Origin: Streptomyces sp. NBC_01476
GTDB taxonomy: Bacteria; Actinomycetota; Actinomycetes; Streptomycetales; Streptomycetaceae
NCBI RefSeq assembly: GCF_036227265.1
Contig: NZ_CP109446.1
Coordinates: 1,215,501 to 1,279,500, forward strand
Direction of reading: 5' to 3'
Length of the DNA: 64,000 nucleotides
Part shown: piece by piece, positions 8,480 through 16,170 of the stretch
Layout: each line of letters starts with the position of its first letter
Numbering within the stretch: position 1 is the stretch's first letter
Made by a program: the position numbers and the translations under genes
Notes under the pieces: generated by a model
The model's database searches: none
What the model was told of the DNA's origin: nothing
Seen by the model: only the letters and a program-made list of their open reading frames with translations

Positions 8480-8968
8480 TCGCACGGGCTGCGGATCGCC
8501 GGGGACACCGGGCAGGGCCAGTGGGTCAGCCAGCTGAGCAGCGCGCCGGCGCACATCGCGGCGGTCCGCGGCGAACAGGACGACTGCCGGCGGCACGTGG
8601 ACCGGGCGCTCGCCCGCGGCGCGGGTACGGCGATGGCACCGGGCGCGCCCTGGGCGTACTGGTCGCAAGGGCTGCTCGAACTCGGCCTGGGCCGCGCCCG
8701 GTCGGCGCCCGACCGGCTCCTCCTGCTGTCCGGGCCGTCGGTCCGGCACCACATCTGCGCCGTCCGCAGCGTCCCCGACCCGGTGGAGGCCGCGGTCCGG
8801 CTGGGCGTACCGCGGCAGGCGGACGAGCCGCCGGCCCGCTTCGAGGAGTGGGCCGCCCGCAGCCGGCAGGGCTGGGCGCACGCCCTGGTGGCCCGCTGCC
8901 GCTGCCGTCACCCGACGAACGGGCCGAGGCGCTCTGCACCGAGGCGCCGGCGGCGCACTTGCCGATGA
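8480..8968 (+). pseudogene. Remnant of a LuxR-family (LAL-type) regulator, frameshifted
   Basis: Translation in frame from about 8480 gives GDTGQGQW, AAVRGEQDDCRRHVDRAL, WSQGLLELGLGRA, SVPDPVEAAVRLG and RFEEWAARSRQGWAHALVARC, which follow the order of helical repeats that precede the HTH in large AAA/TPR LuxR regulators. Near 8895-8905 the match jumps to the next frame (SPDERAEALCTEAPAAHL), so there is a frameshift. Neither the N-terminal ATPase nor the C-terminal LuxR HTH is present. It lies directly behind rho and before a convergent GNAT gene, so it is a decayed fragment rather than a working gene. Assignment rests on motif order recognised by eye. Confidence 0.6.
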
Positions 8969-9007
8969 CCGGCTCCCGGTCAGTACGTCCCGGTCGGCAC
9001 GTCCCGG

Positions 9008-10024
9008 TCAGTAGGTGCCCGGCGCGCCCCCGATGCGGGCGTCCAGGGTGCGGCTGAGGCGGTAGGCGACCGGGCGGAAGCCGAAGGCCGGCCAGTGGCC
9101 GGCCGCGGTCGGGGAGGCGGACGGCCAGCGGGCCGACATGTAGCGGTGACCGTTGTCGTACGCCCAGGCCAGTGCGGTGGCCAGCAGCACCCGGCTGATG
9201 CCCTCGCCGCGGGCGGCGGGTTCCACGTACGCCTCGGCGAGTTCGACGCAGGACTCCGGTATCACCGGGTCCGGTATCGCCGGGTGGAGCAGCACCATGC
9301 CGATCTCCTCGCCCCGGCGGGAGGCGATCCAGGCACCGCAGCGGGGGTCGCCGAGCGCGTCGGCGTAGCGGAGCCGGAGCGCGGCCAGCGCGCCTTCCGG
9401 CTGGGGCTGGAAGACCGCGGTCTCGCGGTGCCGGCGGGAGGACTCGGCGGCCATCCGGCCGATCTGCGGCAGGTCGCCGGGGCCGGCCCGGCGGATGGCG
9501 AGCCCTTCGACGCCGCGGGGCTGCCGGCCGCGCGGTTTGACGCCCATCAGTCCATGCACGAGTTCGCGGCCGAAGCCGAGGTCGGCCCACGGGGAGGTGG
9601 CGGTCTCGCCGGCCGGCACCCAGGCGTAGTGCACCAGCCGCCGGTCGGCGACCAGGCGGGCGGCGACCCGGACGTAGAGCGCGCGCAGCACCTCGCTCTC
9701 CCGGCCGGAGGGCAGCGCGTGGCCGCCGTGCGGGACCAGCGCGGAGCGCGGATGGCTGCGCAGCGCGGCCGGGTCGTCGGGCGCGAGGTCGACCGGGATC
9801 GCGGCGAGGTGACCGATCAGCTCGCCGTCACCGTCCAGCGCGCGGCACGCCTCAAGGCCGGGGGCGGTGTGCAGCTTGCCGAGCAGCTCATCGCCCCGTA
9901 CCGGGCCGTCGGCCAGCCACGATCGCTGGGAAGGGGGGCGGCGGGCGCGCGAGAACCAGCGGTCGTACCGCTGTGCGGCCATGGGTATGTGCTCGGTGGT
10001 CAGCGGCGCGATGGCGACAGTCAT
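9008..10024 (-). CDS. GNAT family N-acetyltransferase, tandem-domain
   Basis: A 338-residue protein with two GNAT-like halves. The C-terminal half has the acetyl-CoA loop ARGEGISRVLLATALAWA and the final strand WPAFGFRPVAYRL; the N-terminal half is more degenerate, with WADLGFGRELVHGL as its matching final strand, a pattern known from tandem GNAT proteins. The ATG at 10024 begins MTVAIAPLTTEH, where the first GNAT strand starts; an upstream GTG would add only a short non-conserved stretch. The acceptor substrate is unknown. The gene converges on the LuxR remnant, and a divided triplet of GTCCCGGTCAG-like direct repeats lies just beyond its stop (8980-9012). Confidence 0.8.
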   Translation of the reverse strand: MTVAIAPLTTEHIPMAAQRYDRWFSRARRPPSQRSWLADGPVRGDELLGKLHTAPGLEACRALDGDGELIGHLAAIPVDLAPDDPAALRSHPRSALVPHGGHALPSGRESEVLRALYVRVAARLVADRRLVHYAWVPAGETATSPWADLGFGRELVHGLMGVKPRGRQPRGVEGLAIRRAGPGDLPQIGRMAAESSRRHRETAVFQPQPEGALAALRLRYADALGDPRCGAWIASRRGEEIGMVLLHPAIPDPVIPESCVELAEAYVEPAARGEGISRVLLATALAWAYDNGHRYMSARWPSASPTAAGHWPAFGFRPVAYRLSRTLDARIGGAPGTY

Positions 10025-10120
10025 GGTGCTCGTGGACGCTAGCGGGGGGCGCGGGCCCACGGCAAGGCGGGACCGGGCGAACGGCCCGCGCCGCCGGGCA
10101 CCCGTACCGGCGCGGGCCGT

Positions 10121-10756
10121 TCAGCCGGTCCAGGCGGGGTGCCGGGGGTCGTCGGCGCGTACCAGGACATCGGCGGTCTCTTCGGGCAGTGCCTCGCGGT
10201 CGTAGCGGTCGTACGCGGGCAGCGTCCACCGGTCCTCCTGCGGGGTGCGGCGCTCCAACGCGCCCTGGGAGAGCCGCAGATGAACGGTCAGGTCGAGCGG
10301 CAGCCCCTGCCCGAGCAGCAGCGGCCCGTCCAGCACCAGCACCCCGCCGGGCGGCAGTTGTACGTAGCCGGCCCGGGTGGAGCGGTCGGTGACCGGGTCG
10401 CGCAGCGAGGGCAGGGCGCGTCCGGTGCCGCCGGGGCCCAGCGGTTCGAGCACCTCGCGGCGGAGCGCGCCGGCGTCCAGCCAGAGTTGGTAGTACGCGT
10501 CGACGTCCTCGTGGCCGTACTCCAGGCGCAGCGAGGCCGGGCGCCAGAATGCCTCGGCGCGGACCCGGAGCACCGGGTGGCCGAGGGCCGGCAGCGCGGC
10601 GGCCAGGGCGTCGGCGAGTTCGCCGGTGCCGGCCGCGGGGGCGCCGTCCACCGCGACGCGCCACCAGGGTCCGGGCGGGGGCGCCGTGGCGACGCGTTCT
10701 GCCAGGGTCTCGGCCAGCCGCGGCCAGGTGATCGGGGTCAGTCGCACACCTCCCAT
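10121..10756 (-). CDS. Uridine kinase-like protein with degenerate P-loop
   Basis: A 211-residue protein of the nucleoside-kinase-like P-loop fold, as judged from overall pattern: VAVDGAPAAGTGELADAL at the N-terminal P-loop position, LRLEYGHEDVDAYY, GVLVLDGPLLLG, and VHLRLSQGALERRTPQED near the LID region. The Walker A lysine is missing: GAPAAGTG occupies the place of GxxxxGK, with Thr instead of Lys, so ATP-dependent kinase activity is doubtful. Similar proteins in streptomycetes are usually labelled uridine kinase. The ATG at 10756 is chosen; a GTG three codons later directly follows GGAGGT and is a weaker alternative. Another kinase-like gene at 40964 keeps its lysine. Confidence 0.7.
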   Translation of the reverse strand: MGGVRLTPITWPRLAETLAERVATAPPPGPWWRVAVDGAPAAGTGELADALAAALPALGHPVLRVRAEAFWRPASLRLEYGHEDVDAYYQLWLDAGALRREVLEPLGPGGTGRALPSLRDPVTDRSTRAGYVQLPPGGVLVLDGPLLLGQGLPLDLTVHLRLSQGALERRTPQEDRWTLPAYDRYDREALPEETADVLVRADDPRHPAWTG

Positions 10757-11033
10757 CCTGCCAAGGGGCGGCGGGCGGGGCCGAACGGGAGGGGCGCTCA
10801 CCCGATCGGCGGAAGTGGCCGGTCCGGAAGCGGGACCGGCGGTGGGGCGGCGCGTGGTGCGGCGGTGCCCTGCGGTGATCGCGCCGGGGCCCGGGCGGCG
10901 GGCCGCCGGGGCCTCACCCACGTGGTGGAAATTCGCTACAAATCACCCATTTGCCACCGAGCATGACCTATTACTTTTTGTGAGCCTGGAAGAACTGAAG
11001 GTGACCGTCCCCATCACCCAGGAGAAGAGCCAC
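10757..11033. promoter_or_regulatory. Divergent intergenic region with an AT-rich stretch
   Basis: Lies between the uridine-kinase-like gene (reverse) and the small membrane protein (forward). The first part is GC-rich and featureless. Bases 10930-10980 are the most AT-rich in the neighbourhood and include TTGCCA at 10951 and TATTAC at 10969, but the 12-base spacing is too short for a standard promoter. The forward gene probably starts its transcript here. No further structure was resolved. Confidence 0.35.
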
Positions 11034-11228
11034 ATGATCCTGTCCATCTCCGGCGTCGTTCTTCTCGGCGTCATCTGCTTCCTGTTCTTCCGCAAGGACG
11101 GCCTGAAGGTGTCCCACGGGCTGGTCTGCACTCTCTTCGGTTTCTACCTCGCGGGCACCGCCATCGCCCCGAGCATCAAGGCGGGCGGGCAGAGCCTGGC
11201 CAGCCTCATCGGCGGGCTCAAGATCTAG
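11034..11228 (+). CDS. Small membrane protein next to FtsK-like ATPase
   Basis: A 64-residue protein with two likely membrane segments, ILSISGVVLLGVICFLFF at the start and LVCTLFGFYLAGTAIAPSI in the middle, joined by a short basic loop. The ATG at 11034 follows AGGAGAAG (11020-11027) at good spacing; an in-frame GTG at 11001 would add eleven residues without a good ribosome site. It precedes the FtsK-like ATPase by about 150 bases on the same strand, an arrangement reminiscent of the small partner proteins of chromosomal plasmid-transfer-like genes. Function is unknown; a membrane anchor or partner for the ATPase is inference. Confidence 0.7.
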   Translation: MILSISGVVLLGVICFLFFRKDGLKVSHGLVCTLFGFYLAGTAIAPSIKAGGQSLASLIGGLKI

Positions 11229-11384
11229 CGGCCGTCCCCGACGGCCACTCCTGCCACCCCCACGGGCCCGGCGGCGGTCGACCCGCTCCGGGCCTGTACC
11301 CGTTCGGTACGGGCTGTCCCCCCGTCCCGGGCCGCGCGTCCCACAGCGCATCCCCACCCCCCGAACCACCCCATGGAGCACCCC

Positions 11385-13004
11385 GTGGTCAGGCGTCCCC
11401 TTCCCAGCATCCTGAGCAGCCGACCGGCGCTCGTCCGCGGCCGTGATCTCGCGCGCACCGCGGCCGACAGCGCGACCGACGTGCTCCACCCCGTCATCAC
11501 CATCGGCCGCGGCATGCGCCGCCAGGCCGCCTGGGCCGGTGGCTGGTGGGGCCGGACCGCCAAGGAGCAGCGCGGGCCGGCGCTGCTGCTGGCCGCGGCC
11601 GGCGTCGTCATCGTGGTGATGATGCCGTACGGCCCGATTCTCGCGGTGGTCGCGCTGATGGCGTCCGCCGCCTGGATGGGCCGCGACCGCAACTCCCCGG
11701 CTCCTGCCGGGCCCAGCGAGGCGGAGGGGGTGCGCCTGCAGTCGCTCTACGAGGCGCTGGTGCCGTACCTGTCCAATGCCGCCGACCCGGCGCCGCTGTA
11801 CGCGCACGACGGGAGCTGGGAGAAGGCGTTCAGCTCGCACGAGTTCCAGGACGGCCGGCTGGTGCGGCTGCACCTGCGCTACCCGGCGTACTTCACCGAC
11901 GGGGAGGCCGACTCGCGGGCCAGGGTCGAGCAGTTGCTGCACGCGAAGGCCGGCCGGGGGCGGGAGTACCGCTTCGACTGGAACGAGGAGGAGAACCAGC
12001 TCACGCTCACCGCGCTGCCGCCGCTGCCGACCGATGTGGTCGCGCAGCGGTTCGTCACGTCGCCCGGGGAGACGGTGCTCGGCTTCACCGACGCCGACGC
12101 GGTCCAGCGGACCGTGCCGGTGACCGTGGGCGGCGAGACCAAGGACGCGCCGCCGGTGGTGTGGCGGACCGGCGCCCGTTCCACCGAGCCGCACCTGCTC
12201 GCGCTCGGCCAGCCCGGCACCGGCACCACCAGCCTGCTGCGGTCGATCGCCCTCCAGGCGCTGGTGCACGGCGACATCGTGGTGATCGACGGGAGCGGGA
12301 CCGGTGAGTACGCGTGCCTGGCCGGCCGGCCCGGCGTGCTGGCGGTCGAGGACGGGCTGCTCGGCGCGTCGGCCACGCTGGAGTGGGCGGCGCACGAGAC
12401 CGAGCGGCGGCTGATCGCGGTCAACCGGGCGCGGCAGTCCGGCAGTCCGGCCGCCGACGACGTACGGCGCCCGCTGTGGATCCTGGTGGACCGGCCGACC
12501 GCGCTGACCCAACTGGCCCTCGCCGAGGGGCGGCCGGATCCGCAGGGGCTGCTGGACGTTCCGCTGCGGCACGGGCGGACGGCCAATGTGGCGGTCGCGG
12601 TGGCGGACCAGCTCGACGCCACGGAGACACTGGCGCCGGTCGTCATCGCGCAGACCAGGGCGCGGGTCGTGCTGGGGCCGCTGCCGCCGGAGCACGTCGC
12701 CGCGGTGCTCGGCGCCCCGCAGCGGACCACCCCGGCCGCCGAGGTGCCGCCGGGCCGCGGTTACGCCCGCCTCGGCACCGGCCCGGTCCTGCGGCTCCAG
12801 GTCCCCGCCACGCCCGACCCGTACGACGAGGAGACCTCCCCCGCGGACCGCGACTGCGTGCTGGCCCTCCTCCCGGGCGCGGCCCCGGCGGCGCCGGCCG
12901 CCACCCCCGAGCCCGAGCCCGACCCCGAGCCGCCGGCTCCCGAAGCGGTCTCCCTCGGCAAGGACGCGGTGGTCCGCACCGTCGCCGACCTCGAACTCGG
13001 CTGA
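11385..13004 (+). CDS. FtsK/SpoIIIE-like membrane ATPase with altered Walker A
   Basis: A 539-residue protein. Residues about 60-100 hold one or two membrane segments (LLLAAAGVVIVVMM, ILAVVALMASAAWM), followed by a cytosolic part with an FtsK-like ATPase: HLLALGQPGTGTTSLLRSIA at the Walker A position, VVIDGSGTGEYACL, LWILVDRPTA near Walker B and GRGYARLGTGP near the end. The Walker A lysine is replaced by Thr (GQPGTGTT), so classical ATP hydrolysis is uncertain; this seems to be a family feature in streptomycetes as I recall it. The GTG at 11385 follows GGAG at proper spacing; an ATG at 11373 is four codons upstream. The C-terminus is Pro/Glu-rich. Role unknown; DNA movement or membrane organisation are possibilities. 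Confidence 0.72.
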   Translation: MVRRPLPSILSSRPALVRGRDLARTAADSATDVLHPVITIGRGMRRQAAWAGGWWGRTAKEQRGPALLLAAAGVVIVVMMPYGPILAVVALMASAAWMGRDRNSPAPAGPSEAEGVRLQSLYEALVPYLSNAADPAPLYAHDGSWEKAFSSHEFQDGRLVRLHLRYPAYFTDGEADSRARVEQLLHAKAGRGREYRFDWNEEENQLTLTALPPLPTDVVAQRFVTSPGETVLGFTDADAVQRTVPVTVGGETKDAPPVVWRTGARSTEPHLLALGQPGTGTTSLLRSIALQALVHGDIVVIDGSGTGEYACLAGRPGVLAVEDGLLGASATLEWAAHETERRLIAVNRARQSGSPAADDVRRPLWILVDRPTALTQLALAEGRPDPQGLLDVPLRHGRTANVAVAVADQLDATETLAPVVIAQTRARVVLGPLPPEHVAAVLGAPQRTTPAAEVPPGRGYARLGTGPVLRLQVPATPDPYDEETSPADRDCVLALLPGAAPAAPAATPEPEPDPEPPAPEAVSLGKDAVVRTVADLELG

Positions 13005-13032
13005 CCCGCCGGCTTCTGGCGGGCCCTGTCCG

Positions 13033-14523
13033 TCAGGCCACGAAGAGGCTGGTGCCCTCGCCGTCCGCGCCGCCGCCGGAGCGCACCACGTCGGCGGCGT
13101 GGGCCAGCCGGGCCGCCGCCTCGGCGGCGAGCGGCCCGCTGACGGTGAAGGGGATCCGGACGTAGGACTCGAAGGCGCCGTCGACGCCGAAGCGGGGACC
13201 GGAGGGGACACGGACCCCGAGGCGTTCGCCGGCCACGGCCAGCCGGGAGCCGGAGACGTCACCGGTGCGGACCCACATGGTCATCCCGCCCCGCGGCACC
13301 GTGAACTCCCAGTCCGGGACCCGCTCCCGCAGCGCCGCCGCCAGGTCGTCCCGGCACTCCGCCGCCCGCCGCCGCCGTGCGGCCAGCGCCTGGTCCCAGC
13401 CTTGGCCGCGCAGCAGCCAGGCCACCGCCAGCTGGTCCACCACCGGCGAGCCGAGGTCCAGATAGGCACGGGCCGAGACCAGCCGCCGCACCGCGTCCGG
13501 AGTGGTGCGGACCCAGCCGATCCGCAGCCCCGCCCACACCGCCTTGCTCGCCGAACCCACCGTCATCACCGTGCCGCCGCGGTCGAACGCGGCCATCGGC
13601 CGTACCCCCGACTCCGCGCCGTCCAGCACGAGTTCGGCCATCGTCTCGTCAGCGACCAGCACCGTCCCGGCGGCCCGCGCGGCCTCCACCAGTTCACGCC
13701 GCTCGTCGTCGCCGACCAGCGTCCCGGTGGGGTTGTGGAAGTCCGGCATCACGTAGGCCATCCGCGGTGCGGCATCCCGCAGCACCCGGCGCCAGGCGTC
13801 CATCTCCCAGCCGCCGAGCCCTTCCTTCAAGGCCACCGGCACCAGCCGGGACCCGGTCTCCCGGAACAGCTCCAGCACATTGGCGTAGCTCGGTGACTCC
13901 ACGGCCACCCGCTCCCCCAGGCCCACCAGCCGCCGGGCCGCGGCACCGATCGCGCCCATCGCCCCGGTGGTCACCATGATCTGCTCGGGCATCGTCGGCA
14001 CCCCGCGCGCGGTGTACCGCTCCGCGATGGCCTCCCGCAGCACCGGGAGCCCGGCCGGGAAGTCGCCGTGGGTGGCCGCGTACGCGGGGAGTTCGGCGAG
14101 CGCGCCCTCCATCGCCCGGGTCAGCCACGGCTCGGGCGCGGGCAGCGCCGCGGTGCCGAGGTCGATCACCGAGCCGGCCGCGTCCGGCGGCAGCGGCTCC
14201 AGGCTGCGCGAGGGCAGCACGTGTCCCTCCGGGACCGCGGTCCAGCTCCCCGCGCCGCGCCGGGAGCGGGCGAAGCCCTCCGCCCGCAGCGCCTCGTACG
14301 CGGCTGCCACCGTGGTCCGGCTCACGCCGAGCGCGAGGGCCAGTTCGCGTTCCGCGGGCAGCCGGGCCGCCACCTGGACCCGGCCCTCCAGCACCAGCAG
14401 CCGTACGCCATCGGCCAGTCCGCGGTAGGCGGGCAGCCTGCGGCCGCCCCCACCGGTGCGCGGCCGGGGTTCGAGCAGCCGGGCGAGATGCGCCGCACTC
14501 ACCGACGCGGTCCACTGCGACAT
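13033..14523 (-). CDS. MocR-family regulator (GntR HTH + aminotransferase-like domain)
   Basis: A 496-residue PLP-dependent transcription factor. The winged HTH of the GntR type is in residues about 20-90 (LPAERELALALGVSRTTVAAAYEAL), followed by an aminotransferase fold-I domain with the PLP lysine in VGSASKAVWAGLRIGW. Members sense PLP or a small amine-bearing ligand and act on a neighbouring gene. It is divergent from the YczE-like gene, with only about 96 bases between the two starts, the same pairing seen for YczR/YczE in Bacillus, so it probably controls that gene and itself. The ATG at 14523 is chosen because the HTH follows normally. The family is clear; the effector is not. Confidence 0.85.
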   Translation of the reverse strand: MSQWTASVSAAHLARLLEPRPRTGGGGRRLPAYRGLADGVRLLVLEGRVQVAARLPAERELALALGVSRTTVAAAYEALRAEGFARSRRGAGSWTAVPEGHVLPSRSLEPLPPDAAGSVIDLGTAALPAPEPWLTRAMEGALAELPAYAATHGDFPAGLPVLREAIAERYTARGVPTMPEQIMVTTGAMGAIGAAARRLVGLGERVAVESPSYANVLELFRETGSRLVPVALKEGLGGWEMDAWRRVLRDAAPRMAYVMPDFHNPTGTLVGDDERRELVEAARAAGTVLVADETMAELVLDGAESGVRPMAAFDRGGTVMTVGSASKAVWAGLRIGWVRTTPDAVRRLVSARAYLDLGSPVVDQLAVAWLLRGQGWDQALAARRRRAAECRDDLAAALRERVPDWEFTVPRGGMTMWVRTGDVSGSRLAVAGERLGVRVPSGPRFGVDGAFESYVRIPFTVSGPLAAEAAARLAHAADVVRSGGGADGEGTSLFVA

Positions 14524-14619
14524 CGAATTCAGTCCACCTTCCGGTGATTGGCCGTAGAAGACCAGCATATTCAGGCCACAGAGTGTCACGTGCGTTCGAC
14601 CGACAACCAGGGGGGTTCC
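14524..14619. promoter_or_regulatory. Divergent regulatory region of MocR and YczE genes
   Basis: The 96 bases hold two GGCC(G/A)(T/C)AG-type half sites, at about 14550-14557 and 14574-14581, in direct orientation 24 bases apart. MocR regulators often bind two direct repeats at such spacing. The region also carries the relatively AT-rich AGCATATTCAG. It is the only space for both promoters and any operator; the exact sites are inferred. Confidence 0.35.
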
Positions 14620-15306
14620 GTGCCGTCACCGCCTTCTCCGCCGCCCGCGCCGTCCCGCCGGCGGCTGCCGTTCCGCGGGCCGCTGCCGTACCGCAGGCTG
14701 GTCCGCCTCTATGCCGGCCTCGGCCTCTACGGCGCGAGCGACGCCCTGGTGATCCGCGGCGACCTGGGACTCGACCCGTGGGACGTGCTCCACCAGGGCC
14801 TGTCCCGGCACACCGGGATCAGCATCGGCGATGTCTCCATTGTCGTCGGCGCGGCCGTGCTGCTGCTGTGGTGGCCGCTGCGGCAGCGGCCGGGCCTGGG
14901 TACGGTCTCCAACGTCTTCCTGGTGGGCACCGGAATCGACCTGACGCTGGCGGTCGTCCCGCACTACGGCGCCCTGGCGGTCAGGATCCCGCTGCTCGTC
15001 GCGGGCGTGGTGCTCAACGGCGCGGCGACCGGCCTCTATCTCGCCGCCCGCTTCGGCCCAGGACCGCGCGACGGACTGATGACCGGGCTGCACCGCAGGA
15101 CCGGGCGTTCGCTCCGGTCGATCAGGACCGTGATCGAACTGACCGTGCTCGCCGCGGGTTTTCTGCTCGGCGGCGGGGTAGGAGTCGGAACGGTGCTTTA
15201 CGCGACCACTATCGGCCCGCTCGCCCAGTTCTTCCTGCGGGTCTTCGCGTCACCGCGGGAGTCACCCGGGAACTACGGGCGACAGCGGTTGTCGGGGGCG
15301 ATTTAG
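14620..15306 (+). CDS. yczE: YczE/YitT-like integral membrane protein
   Basis: A 228-residue hydrophobic protein with about five membrane helices, among them LVRLYAGLGLYGASDAL, ISIGDVSIVVGAAVLLLWW and LVAGVVLNGAATGLYLAARF. The family hallmark RGDLGLDPWDVLHQGLS lies after the first helix. The GTG at 14620 follows AGGGGGG with five-base spacing; an upstream in-frame GTG at 14590 is less well placed. In other bacteria YczE sits beside a PLP-type MocR regulator, exactly as here. The transported or protected molecule is not known. It ends about 250 bases before rbpA, which has its own promoter. Confidence 0.82.
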   Translation: MPSPPSPPPAPSRRRLPFRGPLPYRRLVRLYAGLGLYGASDALVIRGDLGLDPWDVLHQGLSRHTGISIGDVSIVVGAAVLLLWWPLRQRPGLGTVSNVFLVGTGIDLTLAVVPHYGALAVRIPLLVAGVVLNGAATGLYLAARFGPGPRDGLMTGLHRRTGRSLRSIRTVIELTVLAAGFLLGGGVGVGTVLYATTIGPLAQFFLRVFASPRESPGNYGRQRLSGAI

Positions 15307-15472
15307 CCCTTGATGGCGCGGACCGGTAGTGTACGCGGTTGGCCCCGCAGCTTGACCGTTACTGCAGGAAAAGATACGACGACACCGGGTGACATCTCTG
15401 CCCAGATGTGACAAAACGGGCACCGGTGGGTACAAACAGGGCTGACACGACGGGCGACGCATATCCCGCAAC

Positions 15473-15499
15473 GGGAATCTTCACCGCCGACCGGACGTT
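15473..15499 (+). promoter_or_regulatory. SigR-type promoter of rbpA
   Basis: GGGAAT at 15473-15478 and GTT at 15497-15499 are separated by exactly 18 bases, matching the SigR consensus GGGAAT-N18-GTT used in the thiol-oxidative stress regulon of Streptomyces. rbpA is a known SigR target in S. coelicolor. The predicted start would leave a leader of about 55 bases before the ATG. A possible housekeeping promoter (TTGACC at 15352) lies further upstream but its -10 spacing is poor. Confidence 0.8.
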
Positions 15500-15561
15500 G
15501 ACCGGATGACGACGACAGCGACACCTGTCCTGTGGGCGACCAAGCCCGGGAGGCACGATTC

Positions 15562-15936
15562 ATGAGTGAGCGAGCTCTCCGCGGCACGCGACTCGGGGCC
15601 ACCAGCTACGAGACCGACCGCGGTATCGATCTGGCCCCGCGCCAGACCGTTGAGTACGCATGCCGGAACGGCCATCGATTTGAGATGCCGTTCTCGGTTG
15701 AGGCCGAGATTCCGCCGGAGTGGGAATGCCGCGCCTGCGGCCAGACCGCACTTCTGGTGGACGGAGAGGGCCCCGAGGAGAAGGCCGTCAAACCGGCGCG
15801 CACGCACTGGGACATGCTCATGGAGCGGCGCACGCTGGAGGAGCTGGAGGAGGTGCTGGCCGAACGGCTGGCCGTCCTGCGCTCCGGCGCGATGAACATC
15901 GCGGTGCATCCGCGAGACAACCGCAAGAGCGCCTGA
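15562..15936 (+). CDS. rbpA: RNA polymerase-binding protein RbpA
   Basis: Actinobacterial RNA polymerase partner that helps the housekeeping sigma factor form open complexes. Here 124 residues, the usual size. The N-terminus (MSERALRGTRLGATSYE) is the family tail and core start; a zinc-binding-like fold follows with CRNGH and CRACG cysteine pairs (about residues 34 and 56-59); the basic linker and C-terminal sigma-interaction domain contain KPARTHWDMLMERR, TLEELEEVL and EERLAVLRSG-like segments. The ATG at 15562 is preceded by GGGAGG at 15548-15553. It has a SigR-type promoter, so its level should rise during disulfide stress. Two strong hairpins follow the gene. Confidence 0.95.
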   Translation: MSERALRGTRLGATSYETDRGIDLAPRQTVEYACRNGHRFEMPFSVEAEIPPEWECRACGQTALLVDGEGPEEKAVKPARTHWDMLMERRTLEELEEVLAERLAVLRSGAMNIAVHPRDNRKSA

Positions 15937-15948
15937 CCGTGGGCCCAC

Positions 15949-15970
15949 GGGCCCGCGAAGGCGCGGGCCC
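15949..15970. terminator. Hairpin after rbpA
   Basis: GGGCCCGCG and CGCGGGCCC flank a four-base loop (AAGG), giving a nine-base-pair GC stem twelve bases beyond the rbpA stop. It lacks a T-tail, and the second, stronger hairpin follows at once. Confidence 0.6.
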
Positions 15971-15981
15971 CCGACACTTCC

Positions 15982-16027
15982 CCGCCCGGTGCGGGAGCGT
16001 ACACGCTCCCGAGCCGGGCGGTTTTCT
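15982..16027 (+). terminator. Terminator between convergent rbpA and fxsA
   Basis: CCGCCCGG at 15982-15989 pairs with CCGGGCGG at 16014-16021; an inner stem GGGAGCGT/ACGCTCCC adds further pairing, and TTTTCT follows at 16022-16027. It is a good rho-independent terminator for rbpA and would form on the opposite strand too, for the convergent fxsA transcript. Confidence 0.8.
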
Positions 16028-16170
16028 CTGTCCGCGGGGCGGACCCGGGGCGGACCGGGGCGGACCTTTGCGCGGACCCGGGACCCGCTCCCGGCCCGGG
16101 GATCCGCTCCCCCCGGTGTCACGCCCACTCCGTGTCCGTCCACGAACCGCGCACCGTTCGCCGGCCTCCG

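Noticed and set aside
10951-10974. Promoter TTGCCA/TATTAC before the small membrane protein
   Set aside because: Spacing of 12 bases is too short for a standard promoter.
10971-13262. Reverse-strand frame of over 760 codons across the FtsK-like gene
   Set aside because: No recognisable domain; the opposite-strand gene has clear family motifs and a ribosome site.
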